The position numbers and the translations under genes were made by a program. The notes below the pieces were generated by a model. That model was not told the origin of the DNA. It saw nothing but the letters and a program-made list of their open reading frames with translations, and did no database searches. From NCBI GenBank assembly GCA_021613375.1, contig CM038720.1:5108462-5172461 (forward strand): a stretch of 64,000 nucleotides of DNA, written 5' to 3'. This document shows positions 33,085 to 43,600 of the stretch, piece by piece. Position 1 is the stretch's first letter; each line of letters begins with the position of its first letter. This stretch comes from Megaleporinus macrocephalus. Taxonomy: Eukaryota > Chordata > Actinopteri > Characiformes > Anostomidae.

Positions 33085-34470
33085 TGTGAGACTTGAAGGC
33101 TTCATTAACAGATTATGAGGTTGACTGAGCTTTAGTATGTTGAATGGTTCCCTGTTCATTCCCTATTTTCTTTAAAGAAAGCTTTTACTGATACAGATCA
33201 CACAGAAACTGTGAGTCAGACTGGTTTGTAGCCTCTATCTAAAGCAATAGGCGTCCAGCTTCTTAGTGCTACAGTCTCATAAACCTGCTTCATTTTTAAG
33301 TTAAACCTAACCTAAATGACATAAAATCAAATTCCATTGTAGATATTCAGAATATGTTAACATGTTTAAGCGAACATGCACTCAGTATTACAGATGTTGA
33401 TATATGATCTAGTTCATGCTGAGGGTATTAAGTCTTATTCATAAAGGGCCCGAGTGGCTGCAGGTATGGTATTCCATCTCTCCGCTACAGTGCCAGAGGC
33501 TTGCGAAATCACTGCCAGGATGTACTGAAGCTGTTCTACTGGTCTTGCACAGGCAGCCTGTATAGGCTTTTCCTTTAACTTTCCACTAAATGCCATTAAA
33601 TAATGTGCATGAAATCATTTTCACAGTAAAGTACTGAAAGAAATATCCTTTAAGGAATATGATAATGGATGTGTTCACACTTTATTTTTTATATATCGCA
33701 TAGTCAAAAAATTAAAACCCAAGCCAAACAGGATGTTTATGGAACTACAGTCTGTTTTTATTGGTAATGTTGTACGGTTGCACAAAAGCTTTAGAGCTTC
33801 TTTTACATATGCTATTTTTGATAATACAGTGAATGTATGGCTATGATAAACTATGATAAGATATCCTTTTGAGACTAAGACTGGGTATATAGTTATATGG
33901 GATAATCAAATTATAATGAGAGTCTGGAAGTCCTCAGTAGGCCTGTCATTTCAAGGCTGACTTGGAGCTGGGAAGGGTAGCTGCTTATAAAATCTTTTCT
34001 TCAAGTTGTTGGATAGATTGGATCAGTATCATAGCAAATGGGGGAAATTCTTAGACTGTTGTAAAATGGTGGGTAGCACATAAAACCATGTGTGTGTGTG
34101 AGGCCTCTATCGAATTATTAGTACAATTCTTTGTACAGTGCATGATGTTTTAATTGTATCAATATAGCAGTGGATCTCTAACGGGAGTTTGTTTGGTTTG
34201 TTATGTTTATGTGTGTTTGCCCCTCTGTTTATTGTATGATTCCTTTCTTGTAAAGCACTGTTTGCAAGCTGTGTTCTTTGAGTAAATTGCCCTCTTTTCA
34301 GTAATACATTTCAAAGATATACCTTGCGCCGCCTAAAACACATGGACACTACTAGTTATCGAAGTATGTATTTCACCTAAGTGTTGTTCTGTCATCTAGG
34401 GCCCTGCCTTTCCTTCTAGGTGTTTAGACAGTGTGTTACATAAGGTTATGAGAATGCTTAGTATGCGGAT
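33085..34470 (-). other. Duplicated TAAR flank with the receptor missing
   Basis: 33,085-33,900 is collinear with 27,690-29,300, the 3' side of the 29,348 receptor: shared blocks include ATTCCATCTCTCNGCTACAG, GTGCATGAAATCA, TTTCACAGTAAAGTACTGAA and ACTATGATAAACTATGATAA. Then, instead of a gene, come about 540 unrelated bases. At 34,442 AGGTTATGAGAATGCTTAGT matches 30,542, on the 5' side of the receptor. The receptor copy and its promoter appear to have been deleted or replaced. No TAAR codon remnant is visible. Confidence 0.6.
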
Positions 34471-34489
34471 GCTTAAGTGTACAGTGTGC

Positions 34490-34640
34490 AGAGCTTGCCA
34501 ACTTCCTTCAAATCTCCTAACTTCATATGCCTTCAGATTAGCTCAAGAACAGTCAACAGAGAGCTTTGTGTAATGGGTTTCCACGGCCGAGCAGCAGGGT
34601 CATCCAGATGCAGTGTTGGATGGCCCAAGAAAAAAAACCT
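34490..34640 (+). pseudogene. Tc1-like transposase fragment, copy C
   Basis: The plus strand encodes FICLQISSRTVNRELCVMGF then HGRAAGSSRC, the second half of a Tc1-like HTH region. It is the same family as the minus-strand pieces at 20.2 and 21.7 kb, in the opposite orientation. It is only about 150 bases. Confidence 0.7.
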
Positions 34641-35330
34641 TACAGGGACAATAAAGTTAAGCCTATTGATAAAGAGAACCATTAAGCTGAGCTGTCCCTG
34701 ACTTTTACTCAAAAATCTAAATGCATCACCGATGGCAGGTTAAGTAAGAAAGAGTTAACAAACCTTTGAGCTGAATGAATATCTTGAAAAAGGAAACCAC
34801 TCTTTAGGGTGTTCGGCAGGGGGTCTGCAACAACCATATGGAATACTGCTATACACCAAACAACTTGCCACTTATTAGTCGAATTAATGAAAACATCTCA
34901 ATCTAGCTGAGTGAACACCAATATGCTTTCATAATCTTAATTTACTGTTTACATTTGAAAACTGCTGAACAAATTCCTGGAATGGGAGCTGATGAGCTGG
35001 TGGAGCGATCGTCATGCTTTAAAACTTGCTTTTTAGGGGCAGATTCAAGCATTTCACAAGCCAACACAAATTGTTGCACATGCCGAACCCAAATGTATAC
35101 TGAAAACAAGCAAGTGCTTCTAAAAGGCCTACAAGCTGTAGCAGCAGTTGTGATTAGTTGAACATTGTTTTGTTATTTGCAGTTAAACAGAGATGATGTA
35201 CACTGGTAGTTGGTGAAAATGACAGAACATAGTTATTCAGCTACAAGGTAATAGTGCTTAGTAATTAAAAATTACAATTATAAACTCTCTCTTCACCTAG
35301 TTATGTATTTATGTAAATTAGTATCTGAAT
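34641..35330. other. Spacer upstream of the frameshifted TAAR
   Basis: No gene or repeat recognised apart from the start of the shared TAAR 5' flank near 35,290. The 68-codon frame at 34,955-35,161 has no domain. Confidence 0.35.
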
Positions 35331-35490
35331 ATCAGGTGGGCGTCTGATGCAAGTATGAATGTAAATCTAGCCAATGACATCTTAGTGGGAGGATTAATAC
35401 TAATGTAATTACATGAGAAAGATAAATCTCCTAGTTCAGCACTGCTATTAGAAGTACAGCAGTTAGTTCTAACTGATAGACCTGCTTTAG

Positions 35491-36491
35491 ATGGATGAGA
35501 CAGATTTCAGGCAAAATCTCACAGTTCAGTACTGCTTTCCTGACAACTCCTCCTGCAGAAAGGAGGTCCGAGCAGGATCTGGATATTTACTGCTGTATAT
35601 TTTTCTCTCTTTTGTATCTGTGAGCACTGTTTTTCTAAACCTGCTGGTGATCATCTCCATCTCTCACTTCAAGCAGCTTCACACTCCAACTAACCTGCTC
35701 ATCCTCTCTCTGTCTGTTGCGGATCTTCTCATGGGATTGTTTGTTATGCCTGTGAAAATAATGGAATTAATCAACTCCTGTTGGTATTTCGGACAAACTG
35801 CATGCGTCATTTATGTACTGATTAATTTCATTTCTGGGTCAGGATCTCTCTTCAGCATGGTTTTTATTGCAGTTGATCGGTACATTGCTGTCTGTGATCC
35901 TTTACGTTATGCCTCTAAGATCACAGTGGGTAAAACTCTAGTGTTCCTAAGTCTAGGCTGGTCCTATTGTTTATTTTATGTCATCGTTTATTTTTACTTT
36001 AATGATCATCTTATTCCGTCTCAGATATCCCTTAGATGTTATGGAGAGTGTTTTCTGGTCATAAAATACTCCTGGCTGGTCATTGACATGGTATTTTTTT
36101 TTCTAAGCCCTTGCTGCATTATACTGGTCTTGTACACCGCTATCTTTGTTACAGCAAGACGTCAAGCTAAAGCTGTTAGAACTGTGAAGACACATGGATC
36201 TAAAGTTTCAAACTCTGAAACCAAAGCAGCGAAGACATTGGGAATTGTTATTTTTGTTTATCTGGGTTGCTGGATACCATTTTTTTAAGTTCTCTTACAG
36301 TTGATACCTTAAAATCTTCATCAATGGTGTGGGTTGTGTTAGGCTGGCTAACATTTATGAGCTCCACTGTGAATCCACTAATATATTCCATTTTCTATCC
36401 ATGGTTCAGAGTTTCAGCTAAGTGTATTATAACATGTAGCATATTTAAATCATTCTCTTCTCATTTCAATTTGTTTCCAAAGACCGTTTAA
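35491..36491 (+). pseudogene. TAAR-like receptor, 1-base frameshift in TM6
   Basis: The open frame begins MDETDFRQNLTVQYCF and continues through TM1-TM5 (Asn112 at 3.32, Asp199 at 5.42, DRY) to CWIPFF, then stops at 36,286-36,288. Intact paralogs read ATACCATTTTATTTAAGT here; this copy reads ATACCATTTTTTTAAGT, one base shorter in a T-rich run. The remainder (TVDTL to WFRVSAKCIITCS, including SSTVNPLIY) continues in the +1-shifted frame to 36,491. The truncated product would lack part of TM6 and all of TM7. Its promoter TATA is also altered (CTAATGTAAT where others have CTAAAGTATAAA). The 3' flank matches that of the 52,615 gene, its closest relative here. A sequencing error in the homopolymer is the alternative. 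Confidence 0.9.
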
Positions 36492-38430
36492 TTGCTGACT
36501 TCTTTTAGCTATCTATGCTGGGGTCAATTCATATCCCCTAATGTCCTGTTTCAGTTGAGAGTAAAGTATATCATTAATGCCGAATTTGGACTGCTGGCTC
36601 TTAAGCACATATTTACCTCATAATCTAACTTCCACTACATCTAAATGCTGACTGTAAATAAGTGATATGTTTGCAGTTCTAAATACTACAAGTTCATTAG
36701 TTCATTTTAATCATAATTTCCCTGTTGTATTTGATAAATGATTTATATTCTGTACCTGTGCTTACTGACACTGGACCTGGAGGCCCAATGATTTGGACAC
36801 TGGAAGGGTTAGTAATGAGCTGAAATGTAATGTTAATGAGGTTTTTTTTATAGAAAAGGGAAAAACTTTAAAAAGGCCAGGGCATTGGACCTCCAGGACC
36901 AGACCTTAAGAATACTGCACTAGTCCCATTCTGATCACGGTCTGGCATTGTTTGAAATATCTTTATTTCCAGAACATTTAAACATAGTTCTTTATTGCAG
37001 GTGATGCTTCTGTGTTTTATATTTGCTGACCATAATAAACTGGTTAACAACACTGTGATGCTTCTGACTCCAAACAAGTCACAAGCAGTTTAAACAAGTC
37101 ACAGAATGTCATAAATTCCTAAGGCAAACAAATACAACAGCCCAGAGTCAGTAAACAAGAACATTACTTATCTTTAAAATAAAAATATGCTAATTTTTGT
37201 GACAAAATAGATAAAACAAATCAGTTTTATTGCCTTTGTAACACTTCATATTTTTTCACTTAGTCTTCAGGTGCAAAACAATATGGAGGCCTTTGTTGTC
37301 AGATTTTGTACTGCACAATGATAAGAAGAAGTAGAAGGAAATATTATTAATATTAAAATATAACAACTAATAGTAATCTTTATTTATAAAGCAATTTTAA
37401 TTCAAGTGGCAGCTGAAAATGCTGGACGTACTGTTTGAAGAAGCCTTGTAATTTAAAATGATATGCTGAAGACAAACTTCAAAACTGATGAGAACCAAGA
37501 ATTTTAATTACATAAGTAATAAAGTTTTAATTAGTTTGTGTGCATTTTTAAATATTTTATGAAAATGTTCCCTGACTGTTCATTGACTGTCTATACAAAG
37601 TAACAGCAGAATAATAATAAAAGTAGAATAACAGAAAGAGAAGGTCAAAGGGCCAGTATCTCTTTCAGTTTTGTAGTTGCAGAAAACCTTGTGACAGCCA
37701 CAGGGGCATATTTTGTACTGCTTGCAGTCTTGTCTGCAGAGTCTTTATTAGAAGAAATGGAAGTGTGTAGTTTTGTGTATTTATTAAGCACTCAAAAAGT
37801 GCTGTACATGAGATATGAATCCCCAGGACACGCTGGGTTAGGACAATGAAGCAAATCAAGTAAATAAAATAAATAAGTAAAAGGAGTTTAAAAGCACAAA
37901 CACAAGTCATCAGCATAACTATGAGAATTAATAATTTTTCCTGATGACATCACGGGTAACATTTACAAAGAAAAGTCTCTCAAACCGATCTTTTTTTTTT
38001 TAATATTTTTTGATGCATGATGTTTCAGTAAAAGTTGTCATTAAATATGATTAAATCGCTCTAGACCTGTAGATTAAATTTAAAATTTAACTGGGCACGG
38101 ACTAGGTGGCAGTGGCCGCACTTGCTAGGAGTGGAGGGATGTCCACAGCGCTCAGATAGTGGTTGGTTAGGTGCCTGGCTTAAGAGCACTTCAGTCATTG
38201 GCTGTTGGTTCAGGGAATCAGACTGGCAACTTTCCAATCACAAGACTGATTCTCTAACCTCCAGTCCATGCCTGCCTCTACTGCTTGGGGGGGCTGACCC
38301 AGCATTCAAGATGGTGGATTAGAATCTTGGAATTGTGGATTAGTGTGGTGCTGGAGAGGGTATTAATTGCATTTTTTATTAATGCTGTGTGGGTTTGCAA
38401 CCTCAGGCCTTGCCTGTACTGTCTTGCTGT
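36492..38430. other. 3' flank of TAAR duplication unit A
   Basis: Collinear with 53,635-55,480 and, more loosely, 61,940-63,620. Shared blocks include CAATTCATATCCC, TAATGAGNTGA..TTTAATGTTAATGAGG, ATAATAAACTG(G/T)TTAACAACAC, CAAACAAGTCACAAGCAGTT, and CACAGGGGCATATTTTGTAC. R2 repeat copy 2 lies at 38,100-38,330. No gene is seen. Confidence 0.7.
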
Positions 38431-39262
38431 TAACACAGCTCTAAAAAAAATGAAGAGGCCACTAAAATCTTTGATTTTACTATTTATAGGTCTATATTTG
38501 AGTAAAATAATCATTGTTGTTTTTATTTTATAAACTGCTGGCAACATTTCTCCAAAATTACAATCAAATATATTGTCCAGTAGAGCATTTATTTGCAGAA
38601 AATGATAAATGGTCAAAATTACAAAAAAGATGCAGTTCTTTCAGACGTGAAATAATGCAAAGAAAACGACTTCATATTCATTCAGAAACAACTATACCAA
38701 AGGTCACTAATAGGCGGACCACAAACCGATAAACTATTGAGAATTATTTAATTCTGACTGTGTTTATTTTAAGTGGCTCAACTTTTCTTGTCTTTACGAT
38801 ATACGGGCTTTGTGCCGCAGTAACCTCAGAGACCGATCATGTGTGTAGTAAAATCACCAAACGCGCTCCTCAGCCAACCAGATCTGTGTAGATGCGGGAG
38901 CGCGGCACGGACACACAGGTGAGAAGCAGCAGTTGGAGAGTAAAGCGAGTGAGATGGCGTGCTCTAAAAAAAGAAAAGTCAATGCCAAAAAAACGACTTT
39001 TCAACCAGGAATGGAGCGAGACAGAGATGTTTATACTTCCCACATGCAGCTCCAAACCAACACGTCTCATATGTTCTGAGACTGGGGCGCTATTTAAAAG
39101 CAGCTATGTAGCTCATATCCATCCATCCACCATTATCTTCTGCTTTCAACTCATTTAACTGTTGGAATTCAACTAATTCTGAAATGGAATGGCTGTCATA
39201 CATGAAGAAATGCTGATTTTAGAAAACTTTGCAGTGGTCTCGTATTTTTTTCCAGAGCTGTA
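38431..39262 (+). mobile_element. hAT-like element inserted in TAAR unit A
   Basis: The left end ACACAGCTCTAAAAAAAATG and the right end TTTTTTTCCAGAGCTGTA form imperfect inverted repeats. At 38,954-39,150 the plus strand encodes MACSKKRKVNA and, after a frameshift, RLFNQEWSETEMFILPTCSS then PTRLICSETGALFKSSYVAH, the N-terminal zinc-binding region of a Charlie/ZBED-like hAT transposase. Units B (55,480) and C (63,625) have no such insertion at the equivalent point. The catalytic domain is absent. Confidence 0.7.
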
Positions 39263-39615
39263 TGTGTCTGGTTGATTGACTGCCCAAAGTTGACTGAGGA
39301 GTCTACGTGAGCTGGGACAAGTAGAAAACAAAGTTCTCCAAGCTGTTCTTTTAGCACACTACCTTCCAAACAACCAATTCTCATCTTATAAATGGACCTC
39401 TAGTTTTTCTGAGTAATGTTTGAGCTGCAGCCGTCTCTGACTTTTAGTCAGCATTTATGATACCAAGCACACACCGTCTCTCTAAAGGCCTTAATACTAC
39501 AGCACCAGCTGTGAGATGTTAAACATTTTTGTGATCTGCAGTTAAAGACAAGATGCAAACTGGCGGTTTGTAACAAACAATAGAAAAAATAGATTATGTA
39601 CAAATGAATTGTGTT
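39263..39615. repeat. Distal part of TAAR duplication unit A
   Basis: GTTGATTGACTGCCCAAAGT, CAAGTAGAAAACAAAGTT, AGCTGTTCTTTTAGCACACT and CAGCACCAGCTGTGAGA recur at 55,480-55,600 (partly) and 63,640-63,960. Confidence 0.75.
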
Positions 39616-39619
39616 TGTA

Positions 39620-39925
39620 TCTTCAATGTACCCTACACTACAGTGACCACAATTCAGTAGGGTTAAACTCATGTAACTCTGCATGTAGCAGTAAATTTAT
39701 ATTCCACCCCCTTATCTTACATTCTGTGTACACCTATATTCTATATATTTATTTATATACCACCACATGTACAATGACCTCAAATTGTTAGTTATTTCTG
39801 TTTTGCACTTTATGTAAATAATAATGTATTTTGCCCTTCTGGTTGGACGCTAACTGCATTTCATTGGCTTTGTACTTGTACTCTGCACAATGACAAAGTT
39901 GAATCTAATCTAATCTAAATTAGGT
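39620..39925 (+). mobile_element. 5'-truncated LINE 3' end
   Basis: Typical LINE terminal phrases: CACATGTACAATGACCTCAA, GCATTTCATTGGCTTTGTAC, TCTGCACAATGACAAAGTTG, then a short (AATCT)n tail at 39,901-39,919. There is no coding region; only the 3' UTR remains. Confidence 0.65.
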
Positions 39926-40884
39926 CCCACAAAAGTGAATAAACCAGTGAATTGCTACAATGTGGAAGTCAGTCAACAACTGATATGTCATATTTTGATA
40001 TGCAACTCATACCACCCAAAATGATAAAAGAAAACTGATCAGACCCTCAAATAGCCACGTGTTTAACTAAACTAAACATCAGTTAATACTGTTAGTTCTG
40101 TTGTTCTGTTGCAGATCACACAAGTTTATCATCTCACAGCTGGTGCTGTTGTGTTAAGGCCTTTCAGTTAGATGGTGTGCTGTGTGCTGGGGACTTCCCT
40201 CCACTCCTGGCAAGTGTGGTCACTGCGGTCTTTTTGTTTACTGTTGCGCTTGTTCACCTCAAGAATGCACTACTTATTGTTTTTACTGCTTGTGACTTGT
40301 TTGAAGTAAGAAAAATCACACTGTTGTAGAATAGCTGATTATGTTCAGCAAATATGAAAGAAGCAACACTTGCAATACAGAGCTATGTTTAAATGCTCTG
40401 TAAATAAAGACATTGATAAATGCATTTCAATTAGAAGAAATGCCCATACAAAGCAAGATGCCATACCAGGTGATCAAAACAGTATTTGTGCAGTTTTGCC
40501 TTGTCTTTGAGGTCTACTGCTCTGCCCTTTTCAGAGTTTTCCCCACTCGTAAAACACCTCATTAACATTAAATTCAGCTCATTAACAACCCCTGGTTGGA
40601 ATGAGTGCACTAGAATGTCAAAATCTATGGGCCTACAGGATCAGCTCTGGGAAGCAAAGGTGTAGAATATACATCCTAATGTATCAAATACAATAGAGAA
40701 TTTAAGGTAATATTGCATTACTTACCGTGAGGTACTTAGGGCTACAAACATTAATTTTTGAAACACAACATTCAGGTGTACAAGTTACATTTAGAGACAA
40801 ATATCTGCATAAGAGCCAGTAAACTAGATTCTGAATTAATGCCATACTATACGCTCAAATGAAACAGTACATATAGGATGTGAA
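39926..40884. other. 3' flank of the 40,885 TAAR (inverted unit D)
   Basis: 40,545-40,600 (AAAACACCTCATTAACATTA, AATTCAGCTCATTAACAAC) is the reverse complement of the flank at about 62,450-62,505, and 40,840-40,890 mirrors 61,935-61,970 (CATCCTATATGTACTGT). The receptor and its 3' DNA were thus copied in inverted orientation. No other gene is seen. Confidence 0.6.
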
Positions 40885-41910
40885 TTAATCTGAAACATTC
40901 TTTGGAAACAAACTGAACTGAGAAGAGGAGGATTCAAATATACTACATGTTATGATACACTTAGCTGAAACTCTGAACCATGGATAGAAAATTGCATATA
41001 TTAGTGGATTCACAGTGGAACTCATGAATGTTAGCCAGCCAAACAAAATCCACACCATTGATGAAGATGTTAAACTTTCAACTGTCATAGAACTTAAATA
41101 AAATGGTATCCAGCAAGCCAGATAAACAAAAATAACAATTCCCAACGTCTTCGCTGCTTTGGATTCGGAGCGTGATGATTTAGTTTCATGTGTCTTTGAG
41201 GTGAGATTCTTCACAGTTCTAACAGCTTTAGCTTGACGCCTTGCTGTAATAAAGATAGCTGAATACAAAACCAGTATAATGCAGCAAGGGCTCAGAAAAA
41301 AAAGTACAATGTCAATGATCACCCAGGAGTGTTTTATAACCAGAACACACTCTCCATAACATCTAACGGATATCTGAGACGGAATAAGATGATCATTAAA
41401 GTACAAATAGATGAGGACATACAATAAACAATAAGACCAGCCTAGAATTAGAAACACTAGAGTTTTTCCCACTGTGATCTTAGAGGCATAACCTAAAGGA
41501 TCACAGACAGCGATGTACCGATCAACTGCAATGAAAACCATGCTGAAGAGAGATCCTGACCCAGAAACGAAATGAATCACTGGATAAATAGCACATGCAG
41601 TTTGTCCAAGATACCAACAGGAGTCGATTAATTCCATTATATTCACAGGCATAACAAACAATCCCACGAGAAAATCCGCCACAGCCAGAGAGAGGATGAG
41701 CAGGTTGGTTGAAGTGTGGAGCTGCTTGAAGTGAGAGATGGAGATGATCACCAGCAGGTTCAGAAAAACAGTGCTCACAGATACAAAAGAGAGAAAAATA
41801 TACAGCAATAAATATTCAGATCCTGCTCGGACCTCCTTTCTGCAGGAGGAGTTGTTGTCAGGAAAGCAGTACTGAACTGTGAGGTTTTGCATGAAATCTA
41901 TTTTATCCAT
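40885..41910 (-). CDS. TAAR-like olfactory receptor, non-classical, intact (341 aa)
   Basis: Single-exon GPCR. N-terminus MDKIDFMQNLTVQYCF, with glycosylation sites N9 and N20 and the NNSSCRKEV disulfide Cys. Asp79 (2.50), Cys106 (3.25), DRYIAVCDPL at 130, ECL2 RCYGEC, TARRQAKAVR after TM5, KAAKTLGIVIF and CWIPF in TM6, and SSTVNPLIYAIFYPWF in TM7. Position 3.32 is His113, whereas Asp200 sits exactly eight residues before Pro5.50, i.e. 5.42. Loss of Asp3.32 with gain of Asp5.42 defines the non-classical teleost TAAR group, in which the amine is thought to bind in inverted orientation. The start is the first ATG after a conserved 5' leader. The nearest relative in the window is the 60,920 gene, with which it shares 3' DNA. 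No orthologue number assigned. Confidence 0.95.
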   Translation of the reverse strand: MDKIDFMQNLTVQYCFPDNNSSCRKEVRAGSEYLLLYIFLSFVSVSTVFLNLLVIISISHFKQLHTSTNLLILSLAVADFLVGLFVMPVNIMELIDSCWYLGQTACAIYPVIHFVSGSGSLFSMVFIAVDRYIAVCDPLGYASKITVGKTLVFLILGWSYCLLYVLIYLYFNDHLIPSQISVRCYGECVLVIKHSWVIIDIVLFFLSPCCIILVLYSAIFITARRQAKAVRTVKNLTSKTHETKSSRSESKAAKTLGIVIFVYLACWIPFYLSSMTVESLTSSSMVWILFGWLTFMSSTVNPLIYAIFYPWFRVSAKCIITCSIFESSSSQFSLFPKNVSD

Positions 41911-41992
41911 CTAAACCAGCTCTATCAGCTACTGACTGCAGTAATTGTAACAGCAGTGCTGAACTGGGAGATTTATCTTTCTCACATATCTG

Positions 41993-41998
41993 TTTATA
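41993..41998 (-). promoter_or_regulatory. TATA box of the 40,885 TAAR gene
   Basis: TATAAA on the minus strand in the context ACTAAAGTATAAACAGATAT, 83-88 bases before the ATG. An inverted CCAAT-containing block (read minus: GCCAATCACATGTTAGTGGG) lies about 20-40 bases further upstream. Confidence 0.65.
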
Positions 41999-42079
41999 CT
42001 TTAGTATTGATCCTCCCACTAACATGTGATTGGCTAGATTTACATTCACACTTGCATCAGACGCTCACCTGATACTCAG

Positions 42080-42460
42080 ATACAAATTTACATGAAGTAA
42101 GAGGGTGCTTATAATAGTAACCACTTCTATCTTACAACAGAACTTGTATAGTAGTTTATAGTAGTTGGTAGAATAGTAGTTTAGTAGTGTAAACAATTAA
42201 TATTAATAATAATAATGTTTTTTATGGGTGAAGAGTTTGTCATTGGTATTGTGTACTACACTAAAACTTATTTTGGTTAGTTGCTTGATGCCCTCATTAC
42301 GCCTAAAATAATTATTTCTATAACAGTATTTTGGTTTCTCGCTAACCTGTTGCAGTTGAGGCCTCTATTACAGTAACACCAAAAATAAACATTGTGGCCG
42401 GCGACTACGTCACCATCCGCGTGGCATCGAGCCCACACCGACAACGACCGCTCTCCAGGG
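42080..42460. other. Spacer next to the LTR element
   Basis: AT-rich up to 42,390. Then 42,395-42,460 is strikingly GC-rich (GGCCGGCGACTACGTCACCA, CACACCGACAACGACCGCTC) and abuts the 5' LTR. It resembles coding DNA of a GC-rich retroelement, but I cannot assign it. Confidence 0.35.
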
Positions 42461-42988
42461 TGCCAAACACAGTTCAGCACCCATTGTTGTGGATAGCCAG
42501 CGACCGCGTGGTTGATGGGGCGGAGCGGGGAACAACGCACGCCGGGCCGCCACTAACAAGCGCAGCTGTTCTCACTCAGTCAGATGGAGCCGCGAACATA
42601 AAAACACAGCGGAGAGACTCAGTGGGGTGAGTCAAGCTGGACATCGCAGACGGCCTCGCTAGCTCGCCGTTTCACCGTGTTCTCTCTCTCTCTGCTCTGC
42701 TCTGCTCTCTCTCTCTCTGCACCTTACCAGGGGACTGAGCTTGTTGAAGCTCCACCATTCGCTGCTCTCAACAGCACCGCCCCGCCTGGAGCTCCCCGAG
42801 CCACGCCACCCGTGAGTGAAACAGAGAGACCTGCTAGGACGCACGAAGAGACCACGCAGAGTCTAAAGCCTTCGTTATGTCAGTTTTGTTTTTCCGTCGT
42901 CCTTGTTTGAACAGGATTTAATAAATAGGACTGAGAACTGAGACTTTTGTTTCTCTGTGGTCCCTTCTTTGCTCTTGAGCGCCCCACA
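42461..42988 (+). repeat. 5' LTR
   Basis: Starts TGCCAAACACAG (the first dinucleotides fit TG) and ends GCGCCCCACA. Carries an ACATAAAAACACAGCGG core-promoter-like block, a CT-rich tract, and AATAAA at about 42,920. The next bases, GTGGTGGAGAATGCAGGCAG, include a TGG-initiated primer-binding-site candidate. Confidence 0.85.
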
Positions 42989-43079
42989 GTGGTGGAGAAT
43001 GCAGGCAGCTCTCGGATGACTGTCTGAGGGATCCAGAAAAATACTACTAATAAAAGTCCTCCTTTGGAAAAAATAAATC

Positions 43080-43155
<76 letters not shown>

Positions 43156-43600
43156 TTTTTTGCCCCTCCCTCTCTACAACTGCTTTTTTGGATATTTTTG
43201 TGGTGGAACAGGTGGCCATGGATCGTTTCGTGCGCGCCCTGCCCCCAGAGACCCGCAAGGCCGTCGCCATGCAAGACACAAAAGACCCCCGAACCATGGT
43301 GGAGGTCACAGAGACCGCCGAAAACGTGCTGGCCCTTGTACGGGCTGAAAAGCGGGAGCCAACCCCCCCATTCCGCCGGGATGGCTTCCCACCACGGCGT
43401 TTCTCTGGGAGAGAGCCGGAGCCTCTGAGAAAAGCGCCACCTGTACCTACACCAGCCCCTCATAGCCCCCAGGACGAGCCGATGCCCACCGATCCTGACC
43501 CTGCCAGATCTCTGAGAACCGCGAAGGCCTGGCTCGCCGGCTGTGTCCTACACACGGCTCCCAAGACCACGGCACCTACTTCTCAGTCAAAAACAACCTC
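42989..43600 (+). pseudogene. gag remnant with SCAN-like segment
   Basis: The frame from 43,188 encodes MDRFVRALPPETRKAVAMQD, then TMVEVTETAENVLALV, resembling the second half of a SCAN domain, a capsid C-terminal fold that entered vertebrate genes from Gmr1-like Gag. A Pro/Arg-rich stretch follows. The first half of gag, the zinc knuckle and the protease are missing. From about 43,550 the frame runs out of phase into integrase DNA. Confidence 0.65.

Noticed and set aside
42277..42910. Open frames on both strands across the 5' LTR
   Set aside because: They cover LTR promoter and untranslated DNA; the same frames occur in the 3' LTR with substitutions and carry no domain.
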